Shown here in pieces: positions 32,589 through 41,269 of a stretch of DNA of 64,000 nt. The DNA lies in assembly GCF_020026925.1 (NCBI RefSeq), contig NZ_JAIQDW010000013.1, positions 1 through 64,000 on the forward strand. The letters run 5' to 3'. The notes under the pieces are model-generated. The model worked only from the letters and a program-made list of their open reading frames with translations. It had not been told where the DNA came from and made no database searches. This DNA is from Flavobacterium hibisci (GTDB lineage Bacteria; Bacteroidota; Bacteroidia; Flavobacteriales; Flavobacteriaceae). The stretch's first letter is position 1; each line of letters starts with the position of its first letter. The translations under genes were made by a program, and so were the position numbers.

Positions 32589-34859
32589 TTATGGTTTTAA
32601 AATCAAAACCGATGGTGTATTATTCAGCCAGATACTTTGAGATTCGATTAGTTTTTTCCAGCTATCTAAACTTATAATCATTAAATTTTGAGTTTCAAGA
32701 AATTCTTTTTTAATCGTTCTGTCGTGCATAATCATAATATGGTTTGGCGCAATTTGTTCGATCGAGCGGATACTTTCCTGCATGTCCCGTCGACTCTTTA
32801 CTTCACCACTGGCATCAAGAACCGTAATTTGTGAACCATTATTATTGATTAGTTTCTTGGCATAATCAATCAAAAAAGAATCTTCTTCACTGAAAATCGG
32901 CATAAAAATCCGGTCTACTTCTTCTAAATCCTTATCAATAAAAATCCCTACCGGCATTTTGGTTTTGGAAATAATATGACGCGTTCGTTCATCAAAAGGA
33001 GAGTTTTCAAACAAACCTTCTTTCCCGGTAAACTTGTCAATCAACCGATCAGGGTTTACAATCCTCGATGTAAATCCAAGGATTTTTCCAAGCAAGGTTC
33101 CTTCAAAAATAGATTGTCCTAAACCTATTAGCAACAAATCATATTCTCCCTGATTTGCAGTATCTATAATGTCGGTATCAATATCATTTGTTACTTTAAA
33201 AACACTTACCATATTCTGGTTCAAACGCTCTGATTCTTCTATAACCGGAACCAGCATTTTGCGCTCATGATCTTTAACATCAAAAGAATGGATTTCAGTA
33301 CTCAGCGACAAATGCATCGCCGTAACAATTGAATTGTCGGTTTGTTTTTTGACTAAACTATTGGCAATCTGCAAAAGTTTTTTGCCTCTTTCAGGAGTTG
33401 CAAACGAGAGCAGGATTTTGTATTTGCTTTTATTCCCAATTTCCTGTGGAATGATTGTTGGTTTATCTTTAAAAATATAACCAATAAAATCCAAGGCCGG
33501 ACCAGTCATAAAAGTAGTGACCAAAGCCATAATGACCATCATCGTAAAAATCTCAGTAGACAAAACTCCCAGGTCATACCCAATATTTAAAACGACCAGC
33601 TCCATTAATCCGCGTGTGTTCATCAAAGCTCCAATAGCTAAGCTGTCTTTCCAGTTTTGCCCTACAAATTTGGCCGCCAGTGCACTTCCAAAAAATTTAC
33701 CTGCAACGGCAACGGCAATAATTACTGCTGTAACTTTCCATAAATACGGATCGTTAAGCAAACCAATCTGCGTACGTAAACCTGTAAACACAAAGAACAA
33801 AGGCAACAAAACGATAATAGATACATCTTCAACTTTTTCGATAAAAATATTCCTGAATTTATTATTCTCTGGCATAATGGCTCCTGCTAAAAACGCTCCA
33901 AATAAGGCATGGATTCCAATTAATTCTGATGCATAAGAAGAAATCAGGAGTGTAATAAAAAAAATAGCAACCACAGGTTTATTCAGACTTTCACGGGTTG
34001 AATTTAAATCACCCACACGTTTCAGGAACGGACGAACTATTTTCAACATGATAATTACATATAAAATTGCCAATCCAATAACATATAATGCACTTGTAAA
34101 CGATCCTGCTTTTACAATCGCAATTACAACTGCTAGTATACACCAGGCCGTTATATCATCTGCTGCTGCACAGGTTATGGCAATAGTTCCAAGTTTTGTC
34201 TTTTGCATCCCGCGTTCCTGAACGATTCTGGCCAAAACCGGAAAAGCAGTAATGCTCATTGCGATTCCCATGAATAATCCGAAAGAAGAAAAGGCTACTC
34301 CCTGTGGTGCAAAAGTTCCATAAATAAAATAAGCCAGCGTTAATCCTAAAGCGAACGGAATCACAATACTGGCGTGGCTAATTACCACAGATTCATGCGC
34401 TTTGTTTTTTAATACTTTTAAATCCAGTTCCATTCCGATCACGAACATAAAAAGTATCAAACCAATCTGACTTAGAAATTGCAGATTCCCTAAAGATGCT
34501 GCCGGAAACAAAGTAGCTGAGAATTCCGGAAAATACATCCCGACCAAAGAGGGTCCCAAAACAATTCCCGCAATCATTTCTCCGATAACTGATGGTTGCC
34601 CAATTTTCCTGAAAATCCAGCCAAACAAACGTGCCGCCAGGATAATCGTCACAATCTGAGCCAGCAAAATGGCCAACGGATGCTGCAGGTTTTCAATCAT
34701 CGAATGTAAAAAATCATTCCAGTGATTGCTTTCAATTTTTTTCTGAATAATTCCGCGTCCTGCTTCAAGTGAAGCCCCTTTTGAAATCATCCAGTATATC
34801 AGAGCGGTAAAACCACCAATGACTGTAACGTAGAATAAAGAATTTTTAATATTATTCAT
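32589..34859 (-). CDS. CPA2-family cation:proton antiporter with universal-stress-like tail
   Basis: The 756-aa protein has one N-terminal helix and an antiporter core of about 12 helices (about 60-460). The core contains GEMIAGIVLGPSLVGMYFP, FVIGMELDLKVLK and the ion-site region ITCAAADDITAWCILAVV with its Asp pair. The cytosolic tail (about 475-756) resembles one or two universal-stress-protein modules (LLSFATPERGKKLLQIANSL and KMPVGIFIDKDLEE). It would exchange Na+ or K+ for H+ across the inner membrane, with the tail probably regulatory. Ion specificity cannot be told. Confidence 0.9.
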   Translation of the reverse strand: MNNIKNSLFYVTVIGGFTALIYWMISKGASLEAGRGIIQKKIESNHWNDFLHSMIENLQHPLAILLAQIVTIILAARLFGWIFRKIGQPSVIGEMIAGIVLGPSLVGMYFPEFSATLFPAASLGNLQFLSQIGLILFMFVIGMELDLKVLKNKAHESVVISHASIVIPFALGLTLAYFIYGTFAPQGVAFSSFGLFMGIAMSITAFPVLARIVQERGMQKTKLGTIAITCAAADDITAWCILAVVIAIVKAGSFTSALYVIGLAILYVIIMLKIVRPFLKRVGDLNSTRESLNKPVVAIFFITLLISSYASELIGIHALFGAFLAGAIMPENNKFRNIFIEKVEDVSIIVLLPLFFVFTGLRTQIGLLNDPYLWKVTAVIIAVAVAGKFFGSALAAKFVGQNWKDSLAIGALMNTRGLMELVVLNIGYDLGVLSTEIFTMMVIMALVTTFMTGPALDFIGYIFKDKPTIIPQEIGNKSKYKILLSFATPERGKKLLQIANSLVKKQTDNSIVTAMHLSLSTEIHSFDVKDHERKMLVPVIEESERLNQNMVSVFKVTNDIDTDIIDTANQGEYDLLLIGLGQSIFEGTLLGKILGFTSRIVNPDRLIDKFTGKEGLFENSPFDERTRHIISKTKMPVGIFIDKDLEEVDRIFMPIFSEEDSFLIDYAKKLINNNGSQITVLDASGEVKSRRDMQESIRSIEQIAPNHIMIMHDRTIKKEFLETQNLMIISLDSWKKLIESQSIWLNNTPSVLILKP

Positions 34860-34970
34860 AACCCGTATTTTAAATTATGGGGCAAATATCAGCACTGAAA
34901 AGCTAGTGTAAAAGCAAATTCAGCCCTAATTTTCAATCTATGTAACAAGTCTGAAAAACTTTGTAATAAG

Positions 34971-35690
34971 TTAGATTTTGACCTTTTTTAAAAAGTCGGA
35001 ACGATAGGTTTCACTTAGCAAAAGCGTAGTATTTTTATTCTTTTCTTCTAAATGATGCAGTACAATTTCGTTATGATTAAAGAATTTGATTGCTTTTACC
35101 GCAATAATTTCTTTTTTATTGACACGACAGAAATCAGCCTCAGGCAATTCATTTAAAAGCGTATCAAATTTAATATTTTTAAGATTGAGAAAACTTCCGT
35201 CTGCAAGCAACACCGTCTTATCACGGCTGTCGCTTACCGCAGTTTTGATATACAAGATCTGATTAAAATACAACAAAGTTTTTCCCTTATCTGTATTTAA
35301 CTGAATGAATTTTTTGGCCGTTTCCGGTTTATTGAAACGTTCAAAGGCTTTGGAGATTGCTTTTTGCAAACGTTCCAGTTTTACCGGTTTTGTAATATAA
35401 TCAACTGCATCAATATTAAACGCATCGGCAGCATAATCTTTATAAGCTGTACAAAAAATCACGAGTTTATCCTGAATCATTTCAGCCAGATGCAAGCCGT
35501 CAATTCCGGGCATTTCGATATCTGAAATTAACAAATCAAATTCGAGATCCGGAATTTCGGTCAATAGTTTCTCAGGATTATTAAACGTTTTTACGATTTC
35601 TACTTCGGGAATTTGTTCGCAAAGCATTTTCAGGTACGTTAATCCAGGTAACTCATCGTCCAGAAGCAAGCATTTCAGTTTTGTATTCAA
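34971..35690 (-). CDS. LytTR-family response regulator
   Basis: The 239-aa regulator has a receiver domain (LLLDDELPGL at the start, LLISDIEMPGIDG with the phospho-Asp, and DAVDYITKPVKLERL with the Lys) and a LytTR DNA-binding domain (about 135-239). The start is a TTG at 35690 overlapping the kinase gene by 38 nt; a TAG lies just upstream in frame, and no ATG is available near. It is third in the unit SMR transporter-kinase-regulator. LytTR regulators bind direct repeats upstream of target genes. Confidence 0.92.
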   Translation of the reverse strand: MNTKLKCLLLDDELPGLTYLKMLCEQIPEVEIVKTFNNPEKLLTEIPDLEFDLLISDIEMPGIDGLHLAEMIQDKLVIFCTAYKDYAADAFNIDAVDYITKPVKLERLQKAISKAFERFNKPETAKKFIQLNTDKGKTLLYFNQILYIKTAVSDSRDKTVLLADGSFLNLKNIKFDTLLNELPEADFCRVNKKEIIAVKAIKFFNHNEIVLHHLEEKNKNTTLLLSETYRSDFLKKVKI

Positions 35691-36414
35691 GTAAGTCTAT
35701 TTTTAGATGGGCTATATAAATATCGTTTTCTGTAAACCTTTCAAGTTTAAAATTGTTCTTGTAGATAATTCTTAAACGGTGTTCTAAAGTTGTATTTCCT
35801 AAACCGCTTCGTTCCTTTTTCAGGACTTTTTTATCTGAAATTTTATTCGAAACTGTCATAAAGAAAGCATTGTCTTTAAACTCAAACACAACCGAAATAA
35901 ACGCATCGGCACTTTGCAGATCGGCATGTTTAAAAGCATTTTCAATTAAATCAATCGAAATTAACGGCGCCAGTAAAGGCTGTTCGTATAATTTGTCCTC
36001 TTTATTAATGTTGGTTTTGATCTTCAACTCAAAAAGCGGACTGATTTTTATTTTGTTGATTTCAATCAGGTTCAGTGCAAAATCAATCTCTTCTTTGGCA
36101 GTGACAAATTTCTTTTTGCTTTCGTATAAAATATAATCCAGCACATTGGCCAGTTTATCCAAAGCAAAATAAGTCTGATACGCATGCGACTGAATTGAAT
36201 TCAGAATGTTCTTAAACAAATGCGGATTCAGTTTGGATTCTAAAGTTTCTAACTGCAGATCATTTACTTTTCTTTCAAGCGCATAAAAACTTTCTTCGGC
36301 ATCTTCCTTTGATTTTTTGGCTTTCATTAATTGAAAAACCATCAAACCAATGATGACAATCAGCAATAAAATTATAGCTAAAAAAATAAAAGTGATGGTA
36401 TTGTTGTCCTGCAT
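35653..36414 (-). CDS. LytS-type sensor histidine kinase
   Basis: The 253-aa kinase has one N-terminal membrane helix (TITFIFLAIILLLIVIIGLMV), a coiled linker, the His_kinase-type phosphorylation motif ESKLNPHLFKNILNSIQ and a divergent ATPase domain (DLIENAFKHADL near 170; SGLGNTTLEHRLRIIY). A TTG at 36441 would add nine residues and run into the SMR gene; the ATG at 36414 is preferred. With so little extracellular sequence, it may sense through the membrane or a partner such as the adjacent SMR protein. That last idea is inference. Confidence 0.9.
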   Translation of the reverse strand: MQDNNTITFIFLAIILLLIVIIGLMVFQLMKAKKSKEDAEESFYALERKVNDLQLETLESKLNPHLFKNILNSIQSHAYQTYFALDKLANVLDYILYESKKKFVTAKEEIDFALNLIEINKIKISPLFELKIKTNINKEDKLYEQPLLAPLISIDLIENAFKHADLQSADAFISVVFEFKDNAFFMTVSNKISDKKVLKKERSGLGNTTLEHRLRIIYKNNFKLERFTENDIYIAHLKIDLLEYKTEMLASGR

Positions 36415-36424
36415 ATGTTGATTT

Positions 36425-36754
36425 TTAATGACTAGAAACAAACTTCAGCCCAATGATTGAAGCAATTAAGGTAGAAAGAAAAAATATCCTCCAGAAAGTG
36501 GCAGGTTCTTTAAAAATCAAGATCCCGACTAAAACAGTTCCAACGGCACCAATACCAGTCCAAACTGCATAAGCAGTTCCAATGGGTAAAACCTGGGTTG
36601 CTTTATAAAGCAGCATCATACTAATCGAAAGACAGACAAAAAATCCAGCCATCCAATACGTTGAAATAATTCCTGATGTTTCTTTGGCTTTGCCTAAACA
36701 AGATGCAAAACCTACTTCAAAAAGCCCTGCTATAATTAGTAAAATCCAATTCAT
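36425..36754 (-). CDS. SMR-family small multidrug transporter
   Basis: The 109-aa protein has four membrane helices and SMR hallmarks: WILLIIAGLFEVGFASCLGKA with the essential membrane Glu at about residue 13, and PIGTAYAVWTGIGAVGTVLVG. The GLFEVGF and KAKE features fit the SugE/guanidinium-exporter (Gdx) branch rather than EmrE, but this is tentative. It is the first gene of a unit with a LytS/LytT-type two-component pair, with a 10-nt gap to the kinase. Confidence 0.88.
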   Translation of the reverse strand: MNWILLIIAGLFEVGFASCLGKAKETSGIISTYWMAGFFVCLSISMMLLYKATQVLPIGTAYAVWTGIGAVGTVLVGILIFKEPATFWRIFFLSTLIASIIGLKFVSSH

Positions 36755-36905
36755 TTTTCCTTCTTTAAAATTACACTACAAAGATGAGAAAAGCCGGCAT
36801 ACAATTCATATCAAAATAATAATTATATAAATGTCAGGTTTGTTAATTAATGTTAACAAATCGCAAAAACAATGTCCTTACTAAATGATTTTTAACACTT
36901 TTAAC

Positions 36906-36913
36906 TACATTTG
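36906..36913 (+). promoter_or_regulatory. -7 box for MMPL/RND exporter gene
   Basis: TACATTTG matches TAnnTTTG, 20 nt before the ATG at 36933. The upstream ATG at 36885 lies before this box. Confidence 0.55.
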
Positions 36914-36932
36914 CATCCATTTTACAAATTTT

Positions 36933-39299
36933 ATGAAAAACACTATAAAAGTAGGTTTTTGGGAAAAACTTGCCCGAATCATACTTAAAAACAGAATTAT
37001 AATTCTAGTTATCCTTGCTGCTTTAACTATTTTCTTTGGTTTTCAATGGAGAAATCTTGCGATGACTTATACAGAAGCTAACCTGCTTCCTAAGGATCAT
37101 ATTGCCAATAAAGAGTATCAAAAATTCTTAGACAAATTTGGCGAAGAAGGAAATCTGGTCGTTATTGGCTTTCAGGATAAAAACTTTTTTACTCCAAAAA
37201 ATTATGCCGCCTGGAATGAATTGATGACCGGTTTGAAAAAATCGAAAGAAGTTGATTTGGTCGTTTCTTTAAATGATTTGAAAAAACTGGAAAAAGATAC
37301 TGTCAATGAAAAATTTGTTCTTTCTCCGTTTATTGATCAGAACAAAGTTTTAGACCCTGCTTATTTAAAAAGTGTTCAGTACGATTTGTTCCATAATTTA
37401 CCTTTTTACGAAGGTCTTTTATTCAACAAAGAAAGCGGAAGCGTGCGTTCTGCAATTTACATCAACAAAAAACTGGTAAATACTGCCGGAAGAAAGACTT
37501 TTATTCTTGAAAATTTAGTTCCTAAAATCAATAAATTCGAAAAAACAACCGGTATTGACCTGAAAGTTTCGGGAATGCCGTATATCAGAACGATCAATGC
37601 AAATGATATGAAAGGTGAAATCGGGCTGTTTATCGGTGCTTCTCTATTGACCGTTTCGCTGATTTTCTTTTTCTTTTTCCGTTCATTCCGGGCTACGTTT
37701 ATTTCGATTGTTATTTTGATTGTCGGTGTAACCTGGTCATTTGGAACATTGGGGTTATTTGGATATAAAATCACGATTTTAACTGCTATTATTCCGCCTC
37801 TGATTATCGTAATCGGAATCACGAACTGTATTTTCCTGATTAATAAGTATCAACAGGAAATTAAACTGCATAACAATCAGGCAAAAGCGTTACAGCGTGT
37901 GATTTCAAAAATTGGACATGCTACTTTCATGACTAATTTAACAGCTGCAATTGGTTTTGCAACTTTAATGATCACCGGAAACGAATTGCTGTTTGAATTC
38001 GGATTAGTCACTTCTATCAACGTGCTTTCTGTTTATACACTGACACTTTTTATTGTGCCAATTATTTACAGTTTTATGCCATTGCCAAAAGCAAAACATT
38101 TATACCATTTAGACAAAACGTATATTTCGACCCTTTTAAATACTGTTACCACTATAGTAAAAGGTAAAAAAACAATTGTTTACTGTATTTACGCCGTTCT
38201 ATTTCTTGTGAGTTTGAATGGAGTGAGACAAATGAAAGTTTCAGGAAGTTTGATTGGGGAAATGCCAAAAACCGCTTCTTTCTTTAAAGATATTTTGTTT
38301 TACGAAAAAGAATTTAACGGAGTAATGCCTTTGGAAATTATGGTGGACACCAAAAAGAAAAAAGGTGTCATGAAAGCTTCGACGATTCGTAAAATGGATG
38401 AACTGCAGAATACCATTGCTGAAATTCCGGAATTGGCAAAACCGGTTTCGGTAGTGAATCTGGTAAAATATTCAAAACAGGCTTTCTACAACGGAAACCC
38501 GGAATATTACCAATTGCCAACTTCGCAAGAGCAGACTTTTATTTTAAGTTATGCTAAAAATGCAACAAAAAACAGCAAAGAAAACCTAATGAAAGCTTAT
38601 GTTGATTCGACTGGACAATATGCCAGAATCACGACTTTCATGAAAGATATCGGAACGGATGAAATGGCAAAAGTAGAAGGAAAACTGCGCAAAAAAATTG
38701 ACGAAATTTTCCCAAAAGACCGTTTTGAAGTTACGATTACAGGGAAAGCATTGGTTTTCCAGAAAGGAACAACTTATCTGGCACACAACTTAATCGAATC
38801 GCTGCTGTTTGCAATCGCAACTATTGCATTTTTGATGTTGTATTTATTCCGTTCTTTCAAAATGGTACTGGCTTCTTTGATTACGAATATTTTACCGCTT
38901 TGTATTACTTCTGGATTAATGGGTTATTTTGGAATTCCGCTTAAACCATCAACGATTTTGGTATTCAGTATCGCTTTCGGAATCTCAGTTGATAATGCGA
39001 TTCAGTTTATGGCAAAATACAAAGATGAACTGACTCAAAATAGAGGAAAGGTAAAAAAATCTGTTTTCAGCGCTTTAAGAGAAACTGGAGTAAGTACTTT
39101 TTATACTTCTATCGTTTTGATTTTAGGTTTTGCGACTTTTACTTTATCAAGTTTCAGCGGAACCATTGCTTTAGGAGGATTAATTTCCTGTACTTTGGTT
39201 TTTGCCATGTTTGCTAATTTAGTAGTGCTTCCTTCTTTGGTTTTGACTTTCGAGAAGAAGAAGACTAAAAAAGAAGAATTGGAGAGTTTGGAGAAGTAG
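36933..39299 (+). CDS. MMPL/RND-superfamily exporter
   Basis: The 788-aa inner-membrane protein has the duplicated RND layout of HpnN/MMPL-type exporters. There are 12 helices in two sets, each preceded by one helix and a large periplasmic loop. The conserved IFLINKYQQEIK and FGISVDNAIQFMAKYKDEL segments follow the fourth helix of each half, with the proton-relay Asp in the second. Substrates of relatives include lipids and hydrophobic compounds. A sterol-sensing-type helix block is seen near 220-380. It stands alone behind its own promoter. Confidence 0.88.
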   Translation: MKNTIKVGFWEKLARIILKNRIIILVILAALTIFFGFQWRNLAMTYTEANLLPKDHIANKEYQKFLDKFGEEGNLVVIGFQDKNFFTPKNYAAWNELMTGLKKSKEVDLVVSLNDLKKLEKDTVNEKFVLSPFIDQNKVLDPAYLKSVQYDLFHNLPFYEGLLFNKESGSVRSAIYINKKLVNTAGRKTFILENLVPKINKFEKTTGIDLKVSGMPYIRTINANDMKGEIGLFIGASLLTVSLIFFFFFRSFRATFISIVILIVGVTWSFGTLGLFGYKITILTAIIPPLIIVIGITNCIFLINKYQQEIKLHNNQAKALQRVISKIGHATFMTNLTAAIGFATLMITGNELLFEFGLVTSINVLSVYTLTLFIVPIIYSFMPLPKAKHLYHLDKTYISTLLNTVTTIVKGKKTIVYCIYAVLFLVSLNGVRQMKVSGSLIGEMPKTASFFKDILFYEKEFNGVMPLEIMVDTKKKKGVMKASTIRKMDELQNTIAEIPELAKPVSVVNLVKYSKQAFYNGNPEYYQLPTSQEQTFILSYAKNATKNSKENLMKAYVDSTGQYARITTFMKDIGTDEMAKVEGKLRKKIDEIFPKDRFEVTITGKALVFQKGTTYLAHNLIESLLFAIATIAFLMLYLFRSFKMVLASLITNILPLCITSGLMGYFGIPLKPSTILVFSIAFGISVDNAIQFMAKYKDELTQNRGKVKKSVFSALRETGVSTFYTSIVLILGFATFTLSSFSGTIALGGLISCTLVFAMFANLVVLPSLVLTFEKKKTKKEELESLEK

Positions 39300-39493
39300 T
39301 ATTTTGCCACGAATTTCACAAATTGATACGAATTAATTTTTATACATAACGCAAAGTCTTTGCGAGGAACGAAGCAATCTCATTTGCTAAATCAAACTTT
39401 GCATCTCATTGTAGTGCGGTTGCGTCGTTCCTCGCAATGACAAAAAATGCGCATAAAAAATGAGAAGAAAAAATTACTTCTTTTGAAACCTAC

Positions 39494-39578
39494 TGCCCTA
39501 GCCCTGATCGAAGCGGCATCCTTTCTATTTTTGCTGCCAAAAATAGAAAGATACAGCGAAGAGCAGGAAACAGCTTCA
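39494..39578 (+). ncRNA. Structured hairpin element, copy 1
   Basis: Conserved flanks TAGCCCTGATCGAAGCGGCA and GATACAGCGAAGAGCAGGAA surround a perfect 12-bp hairpin (39521-39532 with 39539-39550, loop GCTGCC). Two other copies are at 53555-53633 and 55645-55723. The flanks also pair partly with each other (CCTG/CAGG, GC/GC). The flank sequence resembles what I recall of the flavo-1 structured RNA described from Flavobacteria; covariance-model comparison would decide. It lies directly before the asnS promoter. Confidence 0.6.
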
Positions 39579-39597
39579 AAAATTAATTATTATCGTT

Positions 39598-39605
39598 TAT
39601 ATTTG
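39598..39605 (+). promoter_or_regulatory. -7 box for asnS
   Basis: TATATTTG matches TAnnTTTG; the leader would be about 60 nt. Confidence 0.55.
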
Positions 39606-39671
39606 CAATTCGATATAAAACACTGATTTTTTATTCATCTAAAATCAGCAATCTAAAAATCTAAAATTAAA

Positions 39672-41117
39672 ATGAAACACACAAAAGTTAGAGACTTATT
39701 AAACAGTACGACGACGTTACAGGAAGTGAATGCAAAAGGTTGGGTGAGAACTTTTAGAAATAATCAGTTCATCGCTTTAAATGACGGTTCTACAATTAAT
39801 AATATTCAATGTGTTGTTGATTTTGAAAATACACCAGAAGAAACTTTAAAAAGAATCACAACGGGAGCTTCTGTTTCTGTTATTGGAACTTTGGTTGAAA
39901 GTAAAGGTGCTGGCCAGAAATACGAAATTCAGGTTTCTAAATTGGAAATCCTTGGAGATTCTGATGCCGAAAAATTCCCAATGCAGCCAAAAAAACACTC
40001 TTTAGAATTTTTACGTGAAAATGCTCACCTGCGCGTACGTACGAATGCTTTTGGCGCCATTATGCGTGTGCGTTCGGTATTGTCTTATGCTGTTCATAAA
40101 TACTTTCAGGACAAAGGTTTTGTGTATGTAAACACTCCAATTATCACCGGAGCTGATGCTGAAGGTGCCGGAGAAATGTTTCAGGTAACTTCATTACCAT
40201 TGGATAATCTTCCTAAAAATGAAGAAGGAAATATCGATTTCAAAAAAGATTTCTTCGGAAAACATACAAACCTTACAGTTTCTGGACAATTAGAAGGTGA
40301 GACTTTTGCAATGGCTTTGGGTCAGATTTATACTTTTGGGCCAACGTTTAGAGCAGAAAACTCAAACACTTCTCGTCACTTAGCAGAATTCTGGATGATC
40401 GAGCCTGAAGTTGCTTTTAACGACCTTGATGACAACATGGATTTGGCTGAAGATTTTATTCAGTATGTAATTAAATATGCTTTAGACCACTGTAAAGATG
40501 ATTTGAAATTCTTAGAAGGAAGACTTCTGGAAGAAGAAAAATCAAAACCTCAGGCAGAAAGAAGCGAAATGGCTTTGTTAGAGAAATTGAACTTCGTTTT
40601 AGAAAACAACTTCAAACGTGTTTCTTATACAGAAGCAATTGACATTTTAAGAGATTCAACTCCAAATAAAAAGAAGAAATTCCAATACTTAATCAACGAA
40701 TGGGGAGCTGATTTACAATCAGAACACGAGCGTTATTTGGTGGAAAAACACTTTAAATGCCCGGTAATTTTATACGATTATCCGGCAAACATTAAAGCGT
40801 TTTACATGCGTTTGAATGACAACACAGAACCTGGAAGAGAAACAGTTCGTGCCATGGACATCCTTTTTCCTGGAATTGGGGAAATCGTTGGTGGTTCTGA
40901 AAGAGAAGAGCGTTATGATGTTCTGGTTCAGAAAATGGAAGCGCTTGGAATTGACAAAGAAGAATTATACTGGTATTTAGACACCAGAAGATTCGGTTCT
41001 GCAACACACGCAGGTTTCGGTTTAGGATTTGAGCGTTTGGTATTGTTTGTAACAGGAATGACAAACATCAGAGACGTAATTCCTTTCCCAAGAACTCCTG
41101 GTAGTGCGGAATTTTAA
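39672..41117 (+). CDS. asnS: Asparaginyl-tRNA synthetase
   Basis: The 481-aa class IIb synthetase charges tRNA-Asn. An N-terminal OB-fold anticodon domain (about 15-105; [20 protein letters not shown]) precedes the catalytic domain. Motif 2 is [20 protein letters not shown] and motif 3 is [14 protein letters not shown] near the C-terminus. The TPGSAEF ending is typical of AsnRS rather than AspRS. It is separated from rpoN by a 28-bp inverted repeat. Confidence 0.97.
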   Translation: MKHTKVRDLLNSTTTLQEVNAKGWVRTFRNNQFIALNDGSTINNIQCVVDFENTPEETLKRITTGASVSVIGTLVESKGAGQKYEIQVSKLEILGDSDAEKFPMQPKKHSLEFLRENAHLRVRTNAFGAIMRVRSVLSYAVHKYFQDKGFVYVNTPIITGADAEGAGEMFQVTSLPLDNLPKNEEGNIDFKKDFFGKHTNLTVSGQLEGETFAMALGQIYTFGPTFRAENSNTSRHLAEFWMIEPEVAFNDLDDNMDLAEDFIQYVIKYALDHCKDDLKFLEGRLLEEEKSKPQAERSEMALLEKLNFVLENNFKRVSYTEAIDILRDSTPNKKKKFQYLINEWGADLQSEHERYLVEKHFKCPVILYDYPANIKAFYMRLNDNTEPGRETVRAMDILFPGIGEIVGGSEREERYDVLVQKMEALGIDKEELYWYLDTRRFGSATHAGFGLGFERLVLFVTGMTNIRDVIPFPRTPGSAEF

Positions 41118-41131
41118 TAGATTTAGTTTAA

Positions 41132-41258
41132 AAAAGTTTCAGGTTTCAGGTTTCAAGTTAATTCGAACCTGAACTAAAAATTATAAAATTTGTTTCAGGT
41201 TTCAGATTTCAGGTTTACCTTTCAGTTGGCAACTTGAAACCTGAAACTTGAAACTTTT
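41132..41258. repeat. Inverted repeat of 7-nt GTTTCAG/GTTTCAA units
   Basis: The 28-nt arms at 41132-41159 and 41231-41258 are complementary at 27 of 28 positions. Each is made of tandem GTTTCAG or GTTTCAA words, and a third cluster lies between at 41192-41214. The same word, tandemly repeated, forms part of the leuS coding sequence at 22031-22062. Confidence 0.7.
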
Positions 41259-41269
41259 AACAAAAACAA

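Larger units (their letters stand above)
39300..39671. other. Repeat-rich intergenic region before asnS
   Basis: No gene is present. From left to right the region has a half CCACGAATTTCACAAATT repeat (39307), an inverted pair of the GCGAGGAACGAAGCA repeat (39361-39376 and 39421-39436, one mismatch), the structured hairpin element at 39494-39578, a -7 box at 39598-39605, and an AATCTAAAA-type word just before the asnS ATG. Confidence 0.6.

Noticed and set aside
33517..33936. 139-aa plus-strand frame inside the antiporter gene
   Set aside because: It is antisense to strongly conserved antiporter coding sequence, with composition like a codon shadow and no family likeness.
37457..37822. 121-aa minus-strand frame inside the MMPL/RND gene
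   Set aside because: It is a shadow of the exporter's membrane-helix codons; no promoter or independent features.
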